DNA of 64,000 nt from Devosia pacifica (GCF_014652635.1 NZ_BMZE01000002.1:849562-913561); one strand, 5' to 3'. Positions 24,419 through 34,114 are shown, counted from the first letter of the stretch. Program-made: numbers and translations. Notes: generated by a model from the sequence alone, not told the origin.

Positions 24419-25840
24419 TCAATCTTCCAGCACCCACGTATCCTTGGTGCCGCCGCCCTGGCTGGAATTGACGACGAGCGAGCCCTTCTTGAGGGCCACG
24501 CGGGTCAAGCCACCGGGGGTGATGCGGACCTCGTCACCCACCAGCACATAGGGCCTGAGATCGACGTGGCGCGGCGCGATGCCGCTTTGCACATAAGTCG
24601 GGCAGGTCGATAGCGCCAGCGTCGGCTGGACGATGTAATTGTCGGGCCGGGCCTCGATCTTCTTTTTGAACTCGGCCTGCTGCGCCTTGGTCGAGGTGGG
24701 CCCGACCAGCATGCCATAGCCGCCCGAGCCATGTACTTCCTTGACCACCAGATCGCCGATGTTCTCGAGCACCCAGGCGCGCTGGTCCTCGTCGGTGCAG
24801 TTATAGGTCGGCACGTTGTTGAGAATGGCCTTTTCACCGAGATAGAACTCGATGATTGCAGGCACGTAGGTATAGACGGCCTTATCGTCGGCGATGCCGG
24901 TTCCGGGCGCGTTGACGAGGGTAACATTGCCGGCGCGATAGGCATTGAACAGCCCCGGCACGCCAAGCAGTGAATCCGGATTGAACGTCAACGGATCGAT
25001 ATATTCATCGTCGATACGGCGATAGATGACGTCGACGCGCTCCGGCCCGGTGGTTGTGCGCATGTAGACTTTGCCGCCTTCGACAAACAGGTCCGGGCCT
25101 TCGCACAGATGCGCGCCCATCTGATCGGCGAGGAAAGAATGTTCGAAATAGGCCGAGTTGTAGATACCCGGCGTCAGCACCGCGATATTGGGGTTTGACC
25201 CAGACCCGTCGGGCGCAACGCTTTGCAGGGTCCGCCTGAGATTTTCCGGATAGGTTTCAACCGGCGCCACACGGGAGCGCTGGAACAGGTCCGGCGCGAG
25301 CTGCATCATAGCCTCGCGGTCCTCGAGCATGTACGACACGCCAGAGGGCGTGCGCAGATTGTCCTCGAGCACGTAGAACTCGTCCGGCCCGACCCGCACG
25401 ATATCGACGCCGATGATGTGCGCGTAGACGTTCTTGGCCGGGTTGAGGCCCATCATTTGCGGGCAGAACGCGGCATTGTTGACGATCAGCTTTTCCGGGA
25501 CGCGCCCGGCCTTGATGATCTCCTGGCGGTGATAAATGTCATAAAGAAAGGCGTTGAGAGCGCGTACCCGCTGCTCGATGCCCTTGGAAAGCCGGCGCCA
25601 TTCGGCGGCCGATATGATGCGCGGGATGACATCGAACGGGATGAGCTTCTCGTTGCCCTCATCCGAGCCATAAACGGCAAAGGTGATGCCCAGTTTGCGG
25701 AACAGCCCCTCCGCATCGGACTGCATCAAGGTCAGCGCCCGCTCGGGCTGCTCCTCGATCCATTGCTTGAGCACACGATACGGTTCGCGGACCGAACCAT
25801 CCGAGGCGTACATCTCATCAAAGGGAACATTCTCGTCCAT
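24419..25840 (-). CDS. Circularly permuted ATP-grasp type 2 protein (DUF404/DUF407)
   Basis: This 473-residue protein is predicted to catalyse ATP-dependent ligation of a carboxylate to an amine. Typical segments are NNAAFCPQMMGL, GPDEFYVLEDNLRTPSGVSYMLEDR, ILTPGIYNSAYFEHSFLA and VKEVHGSGGYGMLVGP, with a C-terminal SSQGGGTKDTWVLED. The ATG at 25840 has CTGGAG just upstream and gives the normal family length; ATGs further upstream are possible. It leads the operon with the alpha-E and transglutaminase-like genes. The genomic association often also includes the proteasome-like peptidase Anbu, which is not next to this trio. Confidence 0.9.
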   Translation of the reverse strand: MDENVPFDEMYASDGSVREPYRVLKQWIEEQPERALTLMQSDAEGLFRKLGITFAVYGSDEGNEKLIPFDVIPRIISAAEWRRLSKGIEQRVRALNAFLYDIYHRQEIIKAGRVPEKLIVNNAAFCPQMMGLNPAKNVYAHIIGVDIVRVGPDEFYVLEDNLRTPSGVSYMLEDREAMMQLAPDLFQRSRVAPVETYPENLRRTLQSVAPDGSGSNPNIAVLTPGIYNSAYFEHSFLADQMGAHLCEGPDLFVEGGKVYMRTTTGPERVDVIYRRIDDEYIDPLTFNPDSLLGVPGLFNAYRAGNVTLVNAPGTGIADDKAVYTYVPAIIEFYLGEKAILNNVPTYNCTDEDQRAWVLENIGDLVVKEVHGSGGYGMLVGPTSTKAQQAEFKKKIEARPDNYIVQPTLALSTCPTYVQSGIAPRHVDLRPYVLVGDEVRITPGGLTRVALKKGSLVVNSSQGGGTKDTWVLED

Positions 25841-26012
25841 GGCGCTCCAGGGTTGGATGCGGCTGCCCATCGCCTTGCCATTGCTGCACATTTGAGGCGC
25901 AACGTCCAGCGTCTCTCACGAATTGGTCACGCAATGGGCTTTTACCGGCCCCAGCCTCGACACCTCCGGCATGGAACGGTATCAGGTGGTCAATGAAAGA
26001 AGGGGAGGCCAG

Positions 26013-26942
26013 ATGTCGATAGAAGTGCTGCAAACACACGCGCTGCTGAAGAGCTGCGAGGAGGGAATCGCCGAGCGGTTTACCGTCCACAAGCTGCACG
26101 AGGCCTCCGATCGCGACGCGATGCTGGCCGAGATCGGGCCACGGATCAGGGGTATTGCCGGCGGTGCGGTGACTGCCGACTTGATGGACAAGCTGCCCAA
26201 TCTCGAGATCATCGCCAATTTTGGGGTCGGCTACGACAATATCGACACCGGGGCGGCACGGCAGCGCAATATTCGCGTCACCAACACGCCGAACGTTCTC
26301 AACGATGCCATGGCGGAAATGACAGTGGGCATGATGATCGCGCTGGCACGGCGGATTCCGCAGGGCGACCGCTATGTGCGCGAGGGAAAATGGCCATCGG
26401 GGACGATGGGGCTGTTTTCCGAACTGACCGGCAAGACTGTCGGCATTCTCGGGCTCGGACGCATCGGCAAGGAAATCGCGCTGCGGCTGCAGGCGATGCG
26501 CATGCGGGTGGTCTATCACGGCCGGCACGAACAGCAGAACGAGCCTTATGTTTATTACGGCGATCTCGTTGCGATGGCGCGCGACGTCGACTGGCTGGTG
26601 GTGATCGCCCCAGGCGGCAAGGGCACCGAAGGCATCGTTTCGCGCGAAGTGCTCGAGGCGCTGGGGCCGGATGGCATGCTGTGCAACATGGCGCGGGGCA
26701 CGCTGGTGGATGAAGCGGCGATGCTCGAAATGCTCAAGGCCGGCAAGCTCGGTGGCGCGGCGCTCGATGTTTTCGAGAAGGAGCCACACGTGCCGGAAGG
26801 TTTCTTCGACCTCGATAACGTGGTTCTGGCGCCGCACCAGGGCAGTGCCACGCATCAAACACGCAACGCGATGGGACGTCTCGTCATTGCCAATCTGGAC
26901 GCCCATTTCGAAGGCAAACCACTATTGAGTGCAGTTGTATGA
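26013..26942 (+). CDS. D-2-hydroxyacid dehydrogenase (glyoxylate/hydroxypyruvate reductase-like)
   Basis: This 309-residue enzyme reduces 2-oxoacids with a nicotinamide cofactor. The Rossmann motif GLGRIG is at residues 147-152. The following strand ends YHGR (168-171), where an Arg in place of an acidic residue suggests NADPH preference. Catalytic Arg (ARGTLVDE), Glu (KEPHVPEGF region) and His (APHQGSAT) are present. The ATG at 26013 follows GGGGAGG; the frame is open further upstream. The next gene, a GST, overlaps by 4 bases, so the pair is coupled. Confidence 0.87.
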   Translation: MSIEVLQTHALLKSCEEGIAERFTVHKLHEASDRDAMLAEIGPRIRGIAGGAVTADLMDKLPNLEIIANFGVGYDNIDTGAARQRNIRVTNTPNVLNDAMAEMTVGMMIALARRIPQGDRYVREGKWPSGTMGLFSELTGKTVGILGLGRIGKEIALRLQAMRMRVVYHGRHEQQNEPYVYYGDLVAMARDVDWLVVIAPGGKGTEGIVSREVLEALGPDGMLCNMARGTLVDEAAMLEMLKAGKLGGAALDVFEKEPHVPEGFFDLDNVVLAPHQGSATHQTRNAMGRLVIANLDAHFEGKPLLSAVV

Positions 26943-27562
26943 GTGAACTGGTTCTACATGGCGGCAAACGCTCGCCTTTCGTGCGGCGCGTGGCCGTCTG
27001 GCTCGGTCTTCAGGGGCGCGCCTTCAAGCGGCGCCCGATCGATATCTTTGGCTCGGATTTCGAGCTGTTTCGCGCCTATAACCCGCTCAGCCGGGTGCCG
27101 GTGCTTTCTCTCGGCCACGGCCAGCATCTTATCGAGACGTCGGCGATCATCGATTATCTCGAGGACACTGCCGAGCCTGCCGAGCGGCTGATTCCAGCAA
27201 GCGGCGAGGACCGGCTGGTGTGCCAGCAGCGCATCGCGCTCGCCAATGCATTGTCCGAAAAGGGCGTTGCCTATGTCTATGAGACAGAGCGCCGGCCCGC
27301 GGACAAGCAGTGGAAGGAGTGGATCGAACGGCTCGAGGCGCAGGTCCGCTCCGGGCTGGAGGCGCTCGAATCGCACCTTCCGGCAGAAGGCTGGATGGGC
27401 GGTGACAAGCCTGACGGATCGGATGTCGCGGCGTTGTGCGCCTACGATTTTCTCGTTGGGATCGCAGCGTTTTCCGACAGCGACTGCCCCCGGCTCAAAG
27501 CGTTGTCAGAGCGTTCAGCGGCGATCGGCGCGTTCTCGGAATCGCATCCGGCCGCTCAGTAG
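26939..27562 (+). CDS. Glutathione S-transferase family protein
   Basis: This 207-residue protein has the N-terminal thioredoxin-like GST domain, beginning ELVLHGGKRSPFVRRVAVWL with a possible Ser active site in RSPF, the cis-Pro motif RVPVLSL and the glutathione-anchor HLIETSAIIDYLED. An all-helical C-terminal domain follows. It is translationally coupled to the hydroxyacid dehydrogenase. The substrate is unknown. Its end overlaps the convergent hypothetical gene by 7 bases. Confidence 0.85.
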   Translation: MSELVLHGGKRSPFVRRVAVWLGLQGRAFKRRPIDIFGSDFELFRAYNPLSRVPVLSLGHGQHLIETSAIIDYLEDTAEPAERLIPASGEDRLVCQQRIALANALSEKGVAYVYETERRPADKQWKEWIERLEAQVRSGLEALESHLPAEGWMGGDKPDGSDVAALCAYDFLVGIAAFSDSDCPRLKALSERSAAIGAFSESHPAAQ

Positions 27563-27852
27563 ACGCGGCGATAGGTGTTGGGCGAATAAAACTGCATGGT
27601 TTCGCCGCCACCAGGCTGGCGGACATAGGCCCTGAGGCAGCCGTTCCAGCGCTCGACGCGCGTGGCATCGACGCCTCGGCGCCTCAGCGCGCGCAGGTCA
27701 TCCTCGTTGCGCTCCATTTCGGAGCGCGGTTCGCCAAAGCGCAGGCCAAACTTGAGGGTGAATCCGGGATTGGTATCGTTGCAATAGGGTATCGCCATCG
27801 CAGGCGTTGCCAGCAGCAATACCAAGCCAATAGCCGAAGCTAGTCTGATCAT
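27556..27852 (-). CDS. Small exported hypothetical protein
   Basis: This 98-residue protein has a clear signal peptide (LASAIGLVLLLATPAMA, cleavage before IPYC). The mature part has two Cys (PYCND and WNGCLRAYV) that could form a disulfide, and an Arg-rich middle. I do not recognise the family. The ATG at 27852 has GGAGAG 6 bases upstream; a TTG one codon earlier is possible. It lies 48 bases downstream of the AbrB-like gene's stop region in map order but on the same strand as a separate upstream unit. Confidence 0.65.
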   Translation of the reverse strand: MIRLASAIGLVLLLATPAMAIPYCNDTNPGFTLKFGLRFGEPRSEMERNEDDLRALRRRGVDATRVERWNGCLRAYVRQPGGGETMQFYSPNTYRRVY

Positions 27853-27903
27853 CAAGGCTCTCCGATTGTCGCTGAACGATGCATTGGCATTGTGGCAAGA
27901 GTT

Positions 27904-28965
27904 CTACTGGCTCGCAGCGCGCTTTTCGAGCTGGCGGATCATCAGGACGACGGCCGGGATGGCAAAGCTCAGCAGCAGCAGTCGGATGACGTGGTGCGCA
28001 GCAACAAAGGCTGTATCGTAGCCGAGAGCGATTCCGAGTGCGCCCATGCCCTCGAGGGCGCCGGGGGCGAGGCCGACCCAGATCTGGCCATACGGCATGT
28101 CGACGAACAGGCTGGCGCAGAATGCGACAAATGTCGTGATGCTGACGGCGATGCCGGTAGCGATGAAGCCGCCCTTTGCGGCGCTGAGAAATTCCGAGCG
28201 GGAGATGACGGCGAAGCGTGAGCCGAGCAGGGAGCCGGCGGCGACGAAAGCGAGGATAACGACGATCGGCGGCAGGCCGGCATCGTAGAATCCGCCGAGC
28301 TTGCCGACGGTCGAAACGGCCATCGCGCCGAGCACCCAGCCGGCCGGGACCTTCAGACGCGCGAAGCCCCACCCCGCGAGCGCGCATGCCACGAGCAGGA
28401 CCAGCAGCGTTGCCAGTGACATGACGGTCGGCGCAGCGCCGGGCGGGAAGTGCGCGATCGGCAGCAGCATGGTGCCGATCGGCACGGCGATGGTCAGCAC
28501 CGCGATGCGGATGGTCTGGATGATGACGATCATGCGCGCATCGCCGATGCCGGCGGAGGTCATACCGATGATGAAGGCGAGATGGCCGGGAAACGAGCTG
28601 AGATAGGCCGTGCCCTTGTCGAGGCCGAAAAGACGGGACAGGGCCCAGCCGGTGATGGTGACGATCAGCACCAGCTCGGCGACAAGGGCGAGCAGGGTGA
28701 TCGGCCATTGCGGCAGCAGCGAGAGACTGTCCGGGGCGACATTGGCGCCCATCGACAGGCCGATGAGAATGAAGCCGAGATCCCGCACCCGGTCCGGCAG
28801 AAGGATCGGGGCGCCGAGCAGACCGGCGGCGCTGACGGCGATTGCGCCACCCATGATCCAGCCGGCCGGCAGGCCCATTGTTGTGCCGACAAAGCCGCCG
28901 GCGCCCGATATGGCGAGCGTCATCGCAGCGCGCAGTGCGGTGGTCATGCTGGATGGCACGCTCAT
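27904..28965 (-). CDS. AbrB-family membrane transporter
   Basis: This 353-residue membrane protein belongs to the AbrB (ammonia monooxygenase-like, AbrB_dup) family. It has about ten hydrophobic helices in two repeats, with the family's GLPAGWIMGGAI and VPAGWVLGAMAVS at the start of each repeat. The family is named from a mistaken regulator annotation; members look like transporters, with unknown substrates. It overlaps the upstream M20 hydrolase stop by 4 bases, so the pair probably handles one substrate: uptake or export plus hydrolysis. Confidence 0.85.
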   Translation of the reverse strand: MSVPSSMTTALRAAMTLAISGAGGFVGTTMGLPAGWIMGGAIAVSAAGLLGAPILLPDRVRDLGFILIGLSMGANVAPDSLSLLPQWPITLLALVAELVLIVTITGWALSRLFGLDKGTAYLSSFPGHLAFIIGMTSAGIGDARMIVIIQTIRIAVLTIAVPIGTMLLPIAHFPPGAAPTVMSLATLLVLLVACALAGWGFARLKVPAGWVLGAMAVSTVGKLGGFYDAGLPPIVVILAFVAAGSLLGSRFAVISRSEFLSAAKGGFIATGIAVSITTFVAFCASLFVDMPYGQIWVGLAPGALEGMGALGIALGYDTAFVAAHHVIRLLLLSFAIPAVVLMIRQLEKRAASQ

Positions 28966-30125
28966 GCGAGTGGCAGGGCTCTTTCCACCAGCCTGATCCA
29001 GTAGCTGGTGCCGAGCGGAATGGCCTCGTCGTTGAAATCGTAGGTATCGGAATGCAACTGACTGGAGGGGCCGTTGCCGAGAAAGATATAGGAGCCGGGA
29101 CGCGCTTCGAGCATGAAGGCGAAGTCTTCGCCCCCCATTGTGGCGTCGGTGTCGGCGTCGACATTGGTTTCGCCGGCGACCTCACGCGCCACCTCTGCCG
29201 CAAAGGCTGTCGGGCCGGCGGCGTTCACCGTCACCGGATAGCCGGGCAGGTATTCGAATTTCGCCCGTGCGCCGAAACTCTGCGCATATGCCGGCACGAA
29301 TTCACCGAGCTTTTCCGGCAGGAAGGCGCGGGTTTCCGGATCGAGTGCGCGCAGCGTACCTTTGAGGCGTACCGTCTGCGGAATGACGTTGAAGGCGCTG
29401 CCGGCCTCGATCACGGTAACGGAGACCACCGCGGGGCGCAGCGGGTCGATATTGCGCGAGACGAGGGTCTGCATCGCCGTAACGAGGTGTGCCGCAATCA
29501 CCACCGGGTCCGTGGCCATGTGTGGCATCGCCGCGTGCCCGCCCGAGCCCTCAAGCTCGATCGAGAACTGGTCGGATGCGGCCATGATGCCGCCTTCGCG
29601 AATGGCGAAGTTGCCGAGGGGAATGCCGGGCATGTTGTGCATGCCGAACACTTCCTCAATGGCAAAACGCTCCATCAGGCCGTCCTTGACCATTTCCCTG
29701 CCGCCACCGCCGCCCTCTTCGGCGGGCTGGAAGATGACGGCGACGCGGCCGCTGAAATTGCGCGTTTCTGCAAGGTACTTGGCGGCGCCAAGCAGCATCG
29801 CAGTATGCCCGTCATGGCCGCAGGCGTGCATCTTGCCGGCAATCGTACTGGCATAAGGCTTGCCGGTTTTCTCATTGATCGGCAGGGCGTCCATATCGGC
29901 GCGCAAGCCGATGGTTCTGCCTTCGCCACGCCCGTTGATGATGCCGACAACGCCGGAGCGCCCAAGCCCTGTAACAACCTCGTCGCATCCGAACTCGCGC
30001 AGCCTCGCCTCGACCGTGCCCGCGGTGCGTTCGACATCGAACAGCAGTTCCGGGTTGGCGTGAAAATCATGCCGCCAGCCTGTGATCTCCTGCTTGAGCT
30101 CGGCGATACGGTTGACGATGGGCAT
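28962..30125 (-). CDS. M20 family amidohydrolase (hippurate hydrolase-like)
   Basis: This 387-residue metal-dependent amidohydrolase splits N-acyl or similar amides in the cytoplasm. The metal motif HACGHDGH is at residues 100-107, the general-base PAEEGGGG follows, and GMHNMPG and GGEDFAF complete the M20D signature. The dimerisation domain lies between. Its stop codon overlaps the start of the AbrB-family transporter by 4 bases, supporting a joint role. A 265-base gap separates it from the divergent etfB. Confidence 0.9.
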   Translation of the reverse strand: MPIVNRIAELKQEITGWRHDFHANPELLFDVERTAGTVEARLREFGCDEVVTGLGRSGVVGIINGRGEGRTIGLRADMDALPINEKTGKPYASTIAGKMHACGHDGHTAMLLGAAKYLAETRNFSGRVAVIFQPAEEGGGGGREMVKDGLMERFAIEEVFGMHNMPGIPLGNFAIREGGIMAASDQFSIELEGSGGHAAMPHMATDPVVIAAHLVTAMQTLVSRNIDPLRPAVVSVTVIEAGSAFNVIPQTVRLKGTLRALDPETRAFLPEKLGEFVPAYAQSFGARAKFEYLPGYPVTVNAAGPTAFAAEVAREVAGETNVDADTDATMGGEDFAFMLEARPGSYIFLGNGPSSQLHSDTYDFNDEAIPLGTSYWIRLVERALPLA

Positions 30126-30390
30126 GAGAAAAATCCGGTTTCTTGAAAGTCAGATCAGTGTTGCTGTGGCGCGATGTTGCGTCAATCGCATTGCAGACGG
30201 CGAGTCGCTGGCGGGCATGGTTGATACTACGCCTCGGGGCACGGCTCTGCCACACGCTATGCGACAAAAGCGAGCCGGCGGCAGGCTTTTTCCAAGGGGC
30301 CAGCGGGATATGGTGCGATTTTCCTGCCGCTCGGCTTGCCGCTCACGGGACGATTTGTAACAACCCTCGGCACAAACGGAGGAGTATCCC

Positions 30391-31158
30391 TTGGCAGGAA
30401 AAATCCTGGTTGCCGTCAAGCGTGTGGTCGACCACAACGTTCGCATTCGCGTCAAGCCTGATGGGTCCGGTGTCGAGACGCAGGGCGTCAGGATGTCGAT
30501 GAACCCGTTCTGCAAGCATGCCGTCGAGGCAGCAGTTGCGCTGTGTGAGGCTGGCAGCGCAGAGGAAGTTGTCGTGGTCTCGATCGGGCCGAAAGGCGCT
30601 ACCGATGCGATCCTCACCGGCCTTGCAATGGGCGGGCATCGCGGCATTCTGGTCGAGACCGACGAGACGCTTGAAACGCTTGCCATTGCCAAGATCCTTG
30701 CGTCGATCGTCGACGAGGAAAAGCCTGATCTGGTGCTGCTGGGCAAGCAGGCCGTCGACGATGATTCCAATCATGTCGGGCAGATGCTGGCTGCGCTGAC
30801 CGACAGGCCACAGGCGACGTTCGCCTCAGAAATCACGTGGGATGGCGATACACTGACCGTGACGCGCGAGGTCGATTATGGCCGCGCGAAAGTTTCGCTG
30901 ACGCTGCCGGCGGTGGTGACTGCCGATTTGCGGTTGAACACGCCGCGCAACGCGGCATTGCCGATGGTGATGAAAGCCCGCTCGAAGCCGCTCTCTGTGC
31001 GGCCTCTTGGCGATTTCGGTATCGATACCGCGCCGCGTCTCGTGACGGAAAAGGTCTCGGCTCCGCCTGAACGCGGCGGAGGGCAAGCCGTGAAGTCAGT
31101 CGAGGAACTGGCAGCAATCATTGCCGAAGACGTCGCAGCGATGGAGGGTGCGTCATGA
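30391..31158 (+). CDS. etfB: Electron transfer flavoprotein beta subunit
   Basis: This 255-residue subunit forms the ETF heterodimer with EtfA, carries AMP and takes electrons from acyl-CoA and other dehydrogenases. It begins AGKILVAVKRVVDHNVRIRV and contains the recognition segment (DDDSNHVGQMLA) and DYGRAKVSLTLPAVVTADLRLN. The start codon is TTG at 30391, backed by GGAGGAG 7 bases upstream; no better start exists. It overlaps etfA by 4 bases. No ETF-quinone oxidoreductase gene is in the window. Confidence 0.95.
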   Translation: MAGKILVAVKRVVDHNVRIRVKPDGSGVETQGVRMSMNPFCKHAVEAAVALCEAGSAEEVVVVSIGPKGATDAILTGLAMGGHRGILVETDETLETLAIAKILASIVDEEKPDLVLLGKQAVDDDSNHVGQMLAALTDRPQATFASEITWDGDTLTVTREVDYGRAKVSLTLPAVVTADLRLNTPRNAALPMVMKARSKPLSVRPLGDFGIDTAPRLVTEKVSAPPERGGGQAVKSVEELAAIIAEDVAAMEGAS

Positions 31159-32102
31159 GCGTCCTGGTTCTGGCCGATCATGATCTCGGCCGCTTGTCGC
31201 CCTCTACCGCACGAACGGTCCATGCCGTTGCCGAACTCGGTCCGATCGACATTCTGGTTCTCGGCGAAGGTGTCGACCAGGTGGTTGCCGATGCTGCGCA
31301 GATCTCCGGCGTGCAGCGCGTTCGCGTGTCGCAGGATAGTGGGTTTGTCGGCCAGTCTGCGGAAGCCCTCGTGCCGCTGCTCGCGGAACTTGCGGAAGGC
31401 TACAGCCATATCGTCGCCTCTGCCGGATCGGTCGGTCGCGATGTGATGCCGCGTCTCGCTGCCAAGCTCGACCTGATGCCGGTCACCGATGTAACGGCGC
31501 TGCTCGGGCCTAACCGGTTCGAACGGCCGATCTATGCCGGCAACGCCATCGAGACTGTGACATCGAACCAGACGCAGCATGTGCTCACGATCAGGACTTC
31601 GTCGTTCGCGCCCGCTGCAAACGGCAATTCGGCGACGATCGAGCCTGTCAGCCACGCGCCCGTCATCAGTGCAGCGCGTTTGATCGATGCGCTGCGGACG
31701 GAGGGCGACACCCCCGATCTCGGTAGCGCTCGGATCGTTGTCGGTGGCGGCGTTTCGGTGGGTTCGGCTGAAGGCTTCAAGCTGATCGAACAGCTTGCGG
31801 CTCAGCTCGGTGCCGCAGTTGGCGCAACGCGCGCCGCAGTCGATGCCGGCTACGCGCCGAATGACTGGCAGGTGGGCCAGACCGGCAAGGTCATTGCGCC
31901 CGATCTTTATATAGCCGTCGGCATTTCCGGTGCGCTGCAGCACCTGGCCGGAATTCAGGGCGCCAAGAAAATCATTGCCATCAACAAGGATGCAGAAGCC
32001 CCGCTGGTGCAGATCGCCGAACTGCGCCTTATTGGTGATTTGTTCGAGATGGTCCCGGCATTGATGAGGGAACTCGAGGCCAGGGGTGTCCGTCAGGCCT
32101 GA
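31155..32102 (+). CDS. etfA: Electron transfer flavoprotein alpha subunit
   Basis: This 315-residue FAD-binding subunit of ETF has the C-terminal FAD domain signature, with VVGGGVSVGSAEGFKLIEQLA, GATRAAVDAGYAPNDWQVGQTGK and IAVGISGALQHLAGIQGAKKIIAINKD. It transfers electrons to the quinone pool through ETF-QO. The start overlaps etfB by 4 bases. A 7-bp stem follows the gene at 32130-32149. Confidence 0.96.
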   Translation: MSVLVLADHDLGRLSPSTARTVHAVAELGPIDILVLGEGVDQVVADAAQISGVQRVRVSQDSGFVGQSAEALVPLLAELAEGYSHIVASAGSVGRDVMPRLAAKLDLMPVTDVTALLGPNRFERPIYAGNAIETVTSNQTQHVLTIRTSSFAPAANGNSATIEPVSHAPVISAARLIDALRTEGDTPDLGSARIVVGGGVSVGSAEGFKLIEQLAAQLGAAVGATRAAVDAGYAPNDWQVGQTGKVIAPDLYIAVGISGALQHLAGIQGAKKIIAINKDAEAPLVQIAELRLIGDLFEMVPALMRELEARGVRQA

Positions 32103-32129
32103 AGCGAACTGCAATTGCAAATCCGGCAC

Positions 32130-32149
32130 GCCCGCCTATAAAGGCGGGC
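32130..32149 (+). terminator. Hairpin after etfA
   Basis: A 7-bp GC stem (gcccgcc and its complement) encloses the loop tataaa, 27 bases after the etfA stop. There is no clear T-run, so termination is plausible but unproven. Confidence 0.45.
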
Positions 32150-32186
32150 ACCGCCATCCGATGCGACCAACTGGAAGCGCGTTCTC

Positions 32187-33371
32187 ATGTTCGAGACACT
32201 GACCAAAGCCCCCGGCGACAAGATACTGGCGCTGATGGGAGAATTTGCCGAAGACCCCCGTACCGACAAGATCGACCTCGGGGTCGGCGTTTATAAGGAC
32301 GAAAACGGCAAGACGCCGATCCTCAATCCCGTGCGCAAGGCCGAACAGCGCATGATCGAGACCGAGACCACCAAGTCCTATCTTGGTATTGCGGGCAACA
32401 AAGGCTTCGGCAAATCCGTCCTGCAGCTGGTTGCCGGCGATAGTGTCGATCACGCTCGCCTGCGGATCGCCCAGGCGCCGGGCGGTACCGGCTCGCTTTG
32501 GGTCTTGATGCAGTTGATCAAGCGAGCCCGGCCCGACGCGACGCTGTGGCTATCGGACCCGACATGGCCGAACCACAAGCCGATCGCCGACAATGCCGGG
32601 CTGAAGACCGAGACCTATCCGTATTTCGACCCGACCACCGGCAAGGTGAAAATCGACGAGCTGTTCTCTGTGCTCGATGGGCTCGGTCCCAATGACGTGG
32701 TGCTGCTGCATGGGTGCTGCCACAACCCGACCGGCGCCAATCTGACCAATGCCGAGTGGGACCGCGTTGCCGACTCGCTGAAGCGCACCGGCGCCCTGCC
32801 GTTGATCGATCTCGCTTATCTCGGGTTCGGCGATGGCCTTTCTGCCGATGCCTACGGCACCCGCAAGGTGCTCTCGAGTGTCGACGAAGCGCTGATCGCG
32901 TTCTCGGGGTCGAAGAATTTCGGGCTCTATCGCGAACGTATCGGCGCCGCCATCCTTCTGGCAAAGGACCCGGACGCAGCCGATATCGCCAACTCGCAGA
33001 TGATGAACATCATCCGCTCGAGCTATTCGCAGCCGCCTGATCACGGGGCAGAGATCATCCGCACCATTCTTGAGGATGATGCGCTGCGCGCCGAGTGGGA
33101 AACCGAGCTCGAAGCCATGCGCAACCGCATGATCAGCCTCCGCGAGGCGCTGGTCGAGGCGATCCGCCAGCGCTCGAACACGCATGATTTCGACTTCATC
33201 GCCGAACATCGCGGCATGTTTTCGCTTTTGGGGCTTCCTGCTGAGGCGGTTGACCATGCAAAAGTCGAGAATGGTGTCTATATGATAGGGGACAGCCGGA
33301 TCAACGTCGCCGGCATTCCCGAGAACCGCGTGGATGCTCTGGCCGACGCACTGGTTGCGGCAGCCCGCTAG
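32187..33371 (+). CDS. Aromatic amino acid / aspartate aminotransferase
   Basis: This 394-residue PLP-dependent class I aminotransferase has the TyrB/AspC-type N-terminus (DKILALMGEFAEDPRTDKIDLGVGVYKDE), HGCCHNPTGANL and SGSKNFGLYRERIG, in which the Lys binds PLP. It transfers amino groups between aromatic or dicarboxylic amino acids and 2-oxoglutarate in the cytoplasm. It is a single gene. The strong resemblance to TyrB-type enzymes favours aromatic substrates, but aspartate activity cannot be excluded. Confidence 0.9.
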   Translation: MFETLTKAPGDKILALMGEFAEDPRTDKIDLGVGVYKDENGKTPILNPVRKAEQRMIETETTKSYLGIAGNKGFGKSVLQLVAGDSVDHARLRIAQAPGGTGSLWVLMQLIKRARPDATLWLSDPTWPNHKPIADNAGLKTETYPYFDPTTGKVKIDELFSVLDGLGPNDVVLLHGCCHNPTGANLTNAEWDRVADSLKRTGALPLIDLAYLGFGDGLSADAYGTRKVLSSVDEALIAFSGSKNFGLYRERIGAAILLAKDPDAADIANSQMMNIIRSSYSQPPDHGAEIIRTILEDDALRAEWETELEAMRNRMISLREALVEAIRQRSNTHDFDFIAEHRGMFSLLGLPAEAVDHAKVENGVYMIGDSRINVAGIPENRVDALADALVAAAR

Positions 33372-33460
33372 GCCCGCCTGGCACATCACTTGCGGCATGA
33401 AAGTGCCGTTGAAACAGACAGACAAACAGGCTGGGCCTGAACAGGATACTGGAGGATACG

Positions 33461-34114
33461 ATGAAATTCTTCGTCGACACCGCGGAAATCAACGACATCA
33501 AGGAACTGCACGAAGCAGGGCTTCTGGATGGCGTGACTACCAACCCGTCGCTGATTGCGAAATCCGGGCGAGACTTCAAGGAAGTCATCAAGGAAATCTG
33601 TTCGATCGTGCCGGGGCCGGTTTCGGCTGAAGTGGCAGCGACGGACTATGACGGCATGGTCGCCGAAGGGCGCGTTCTGGCAAAGCTCGCCGACAATGTC
33701 GTCGTCAAGGTGCCGCTGACGCTTGATGGCCTCAAGGCCACCAAGACCTTCGCCTCCGAAGGCATCAAGATCAACGTCACGCTGTGCTTTTCGGCCAATC
33801 AGGCGCTCTTGGCGGCCAAGGTCGGCGCGACCTATATCTCGCCGTTCATCGGCCGGCTGGACGATATCAATATCGAGGGTATGGAGTTGATCGAGCAGAT
33901 CCGTGTGATCTACGACAACTACGATTTCGACACCGAGATTCTGGCTGCCTCGATCCGCACGCCAAATCACGTGACGCAGGCAGCCATGGCCGGCGCCGAC
34001 GTTGCAACCATTCCACCGGCGGTGATCAAGAAGCTTGCTGCGCATCCGCTGACCAATGCCGGCCTCGAGAGCTTCGTCAAGGACTGGAAGTCGACCGGTC
34101 AGTCGATCCTTTAG
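33461..34114 (+). CDS. Transaldolase / fructose-6-phosphate aldolase-type protein
   Basis: This 217-residue short transaldolase (class I aldolase, TalC/MipB type) starts [32 protein letters not shown]. The Schiff-base Lys is in VVVKVPLT, and [13 protein letters not shown] and [11 protein letters not shown] follow. It works in the non-oxidative pentose phosphate pathway or as a fructose-6-phosphate aldolase; the length fits either. ACTGGAGG precedes the ATG. It stands alone between the aminotransferase and mrp. Confidence 0.92.
   Translation: MKFFVDTAEINDIKELHEAGLLDGVTTNPSLIAKSGRDFKEVIKEICSIVPGPVSAEVAATDYDGMVAEGRVLAKLADNVVVKVPLTLDGLKATKTFASEGIKINVTLCFSANQALLAAKVGATYISPFIGRLDDINIEGMELIEQIRVIYDNYDFDTEILAASIRTPNHVTQAAMAGADVATIPPAVIKKLAAHPLTNAGLESFVKDWKSTGQSIL

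Noticed and set aside
30266-30291. Hairpin with a T-run before etfB
   Set aside because: The stem has two mismatches and no plus-strand gene precedes it; it could not be tied to a transcript end.
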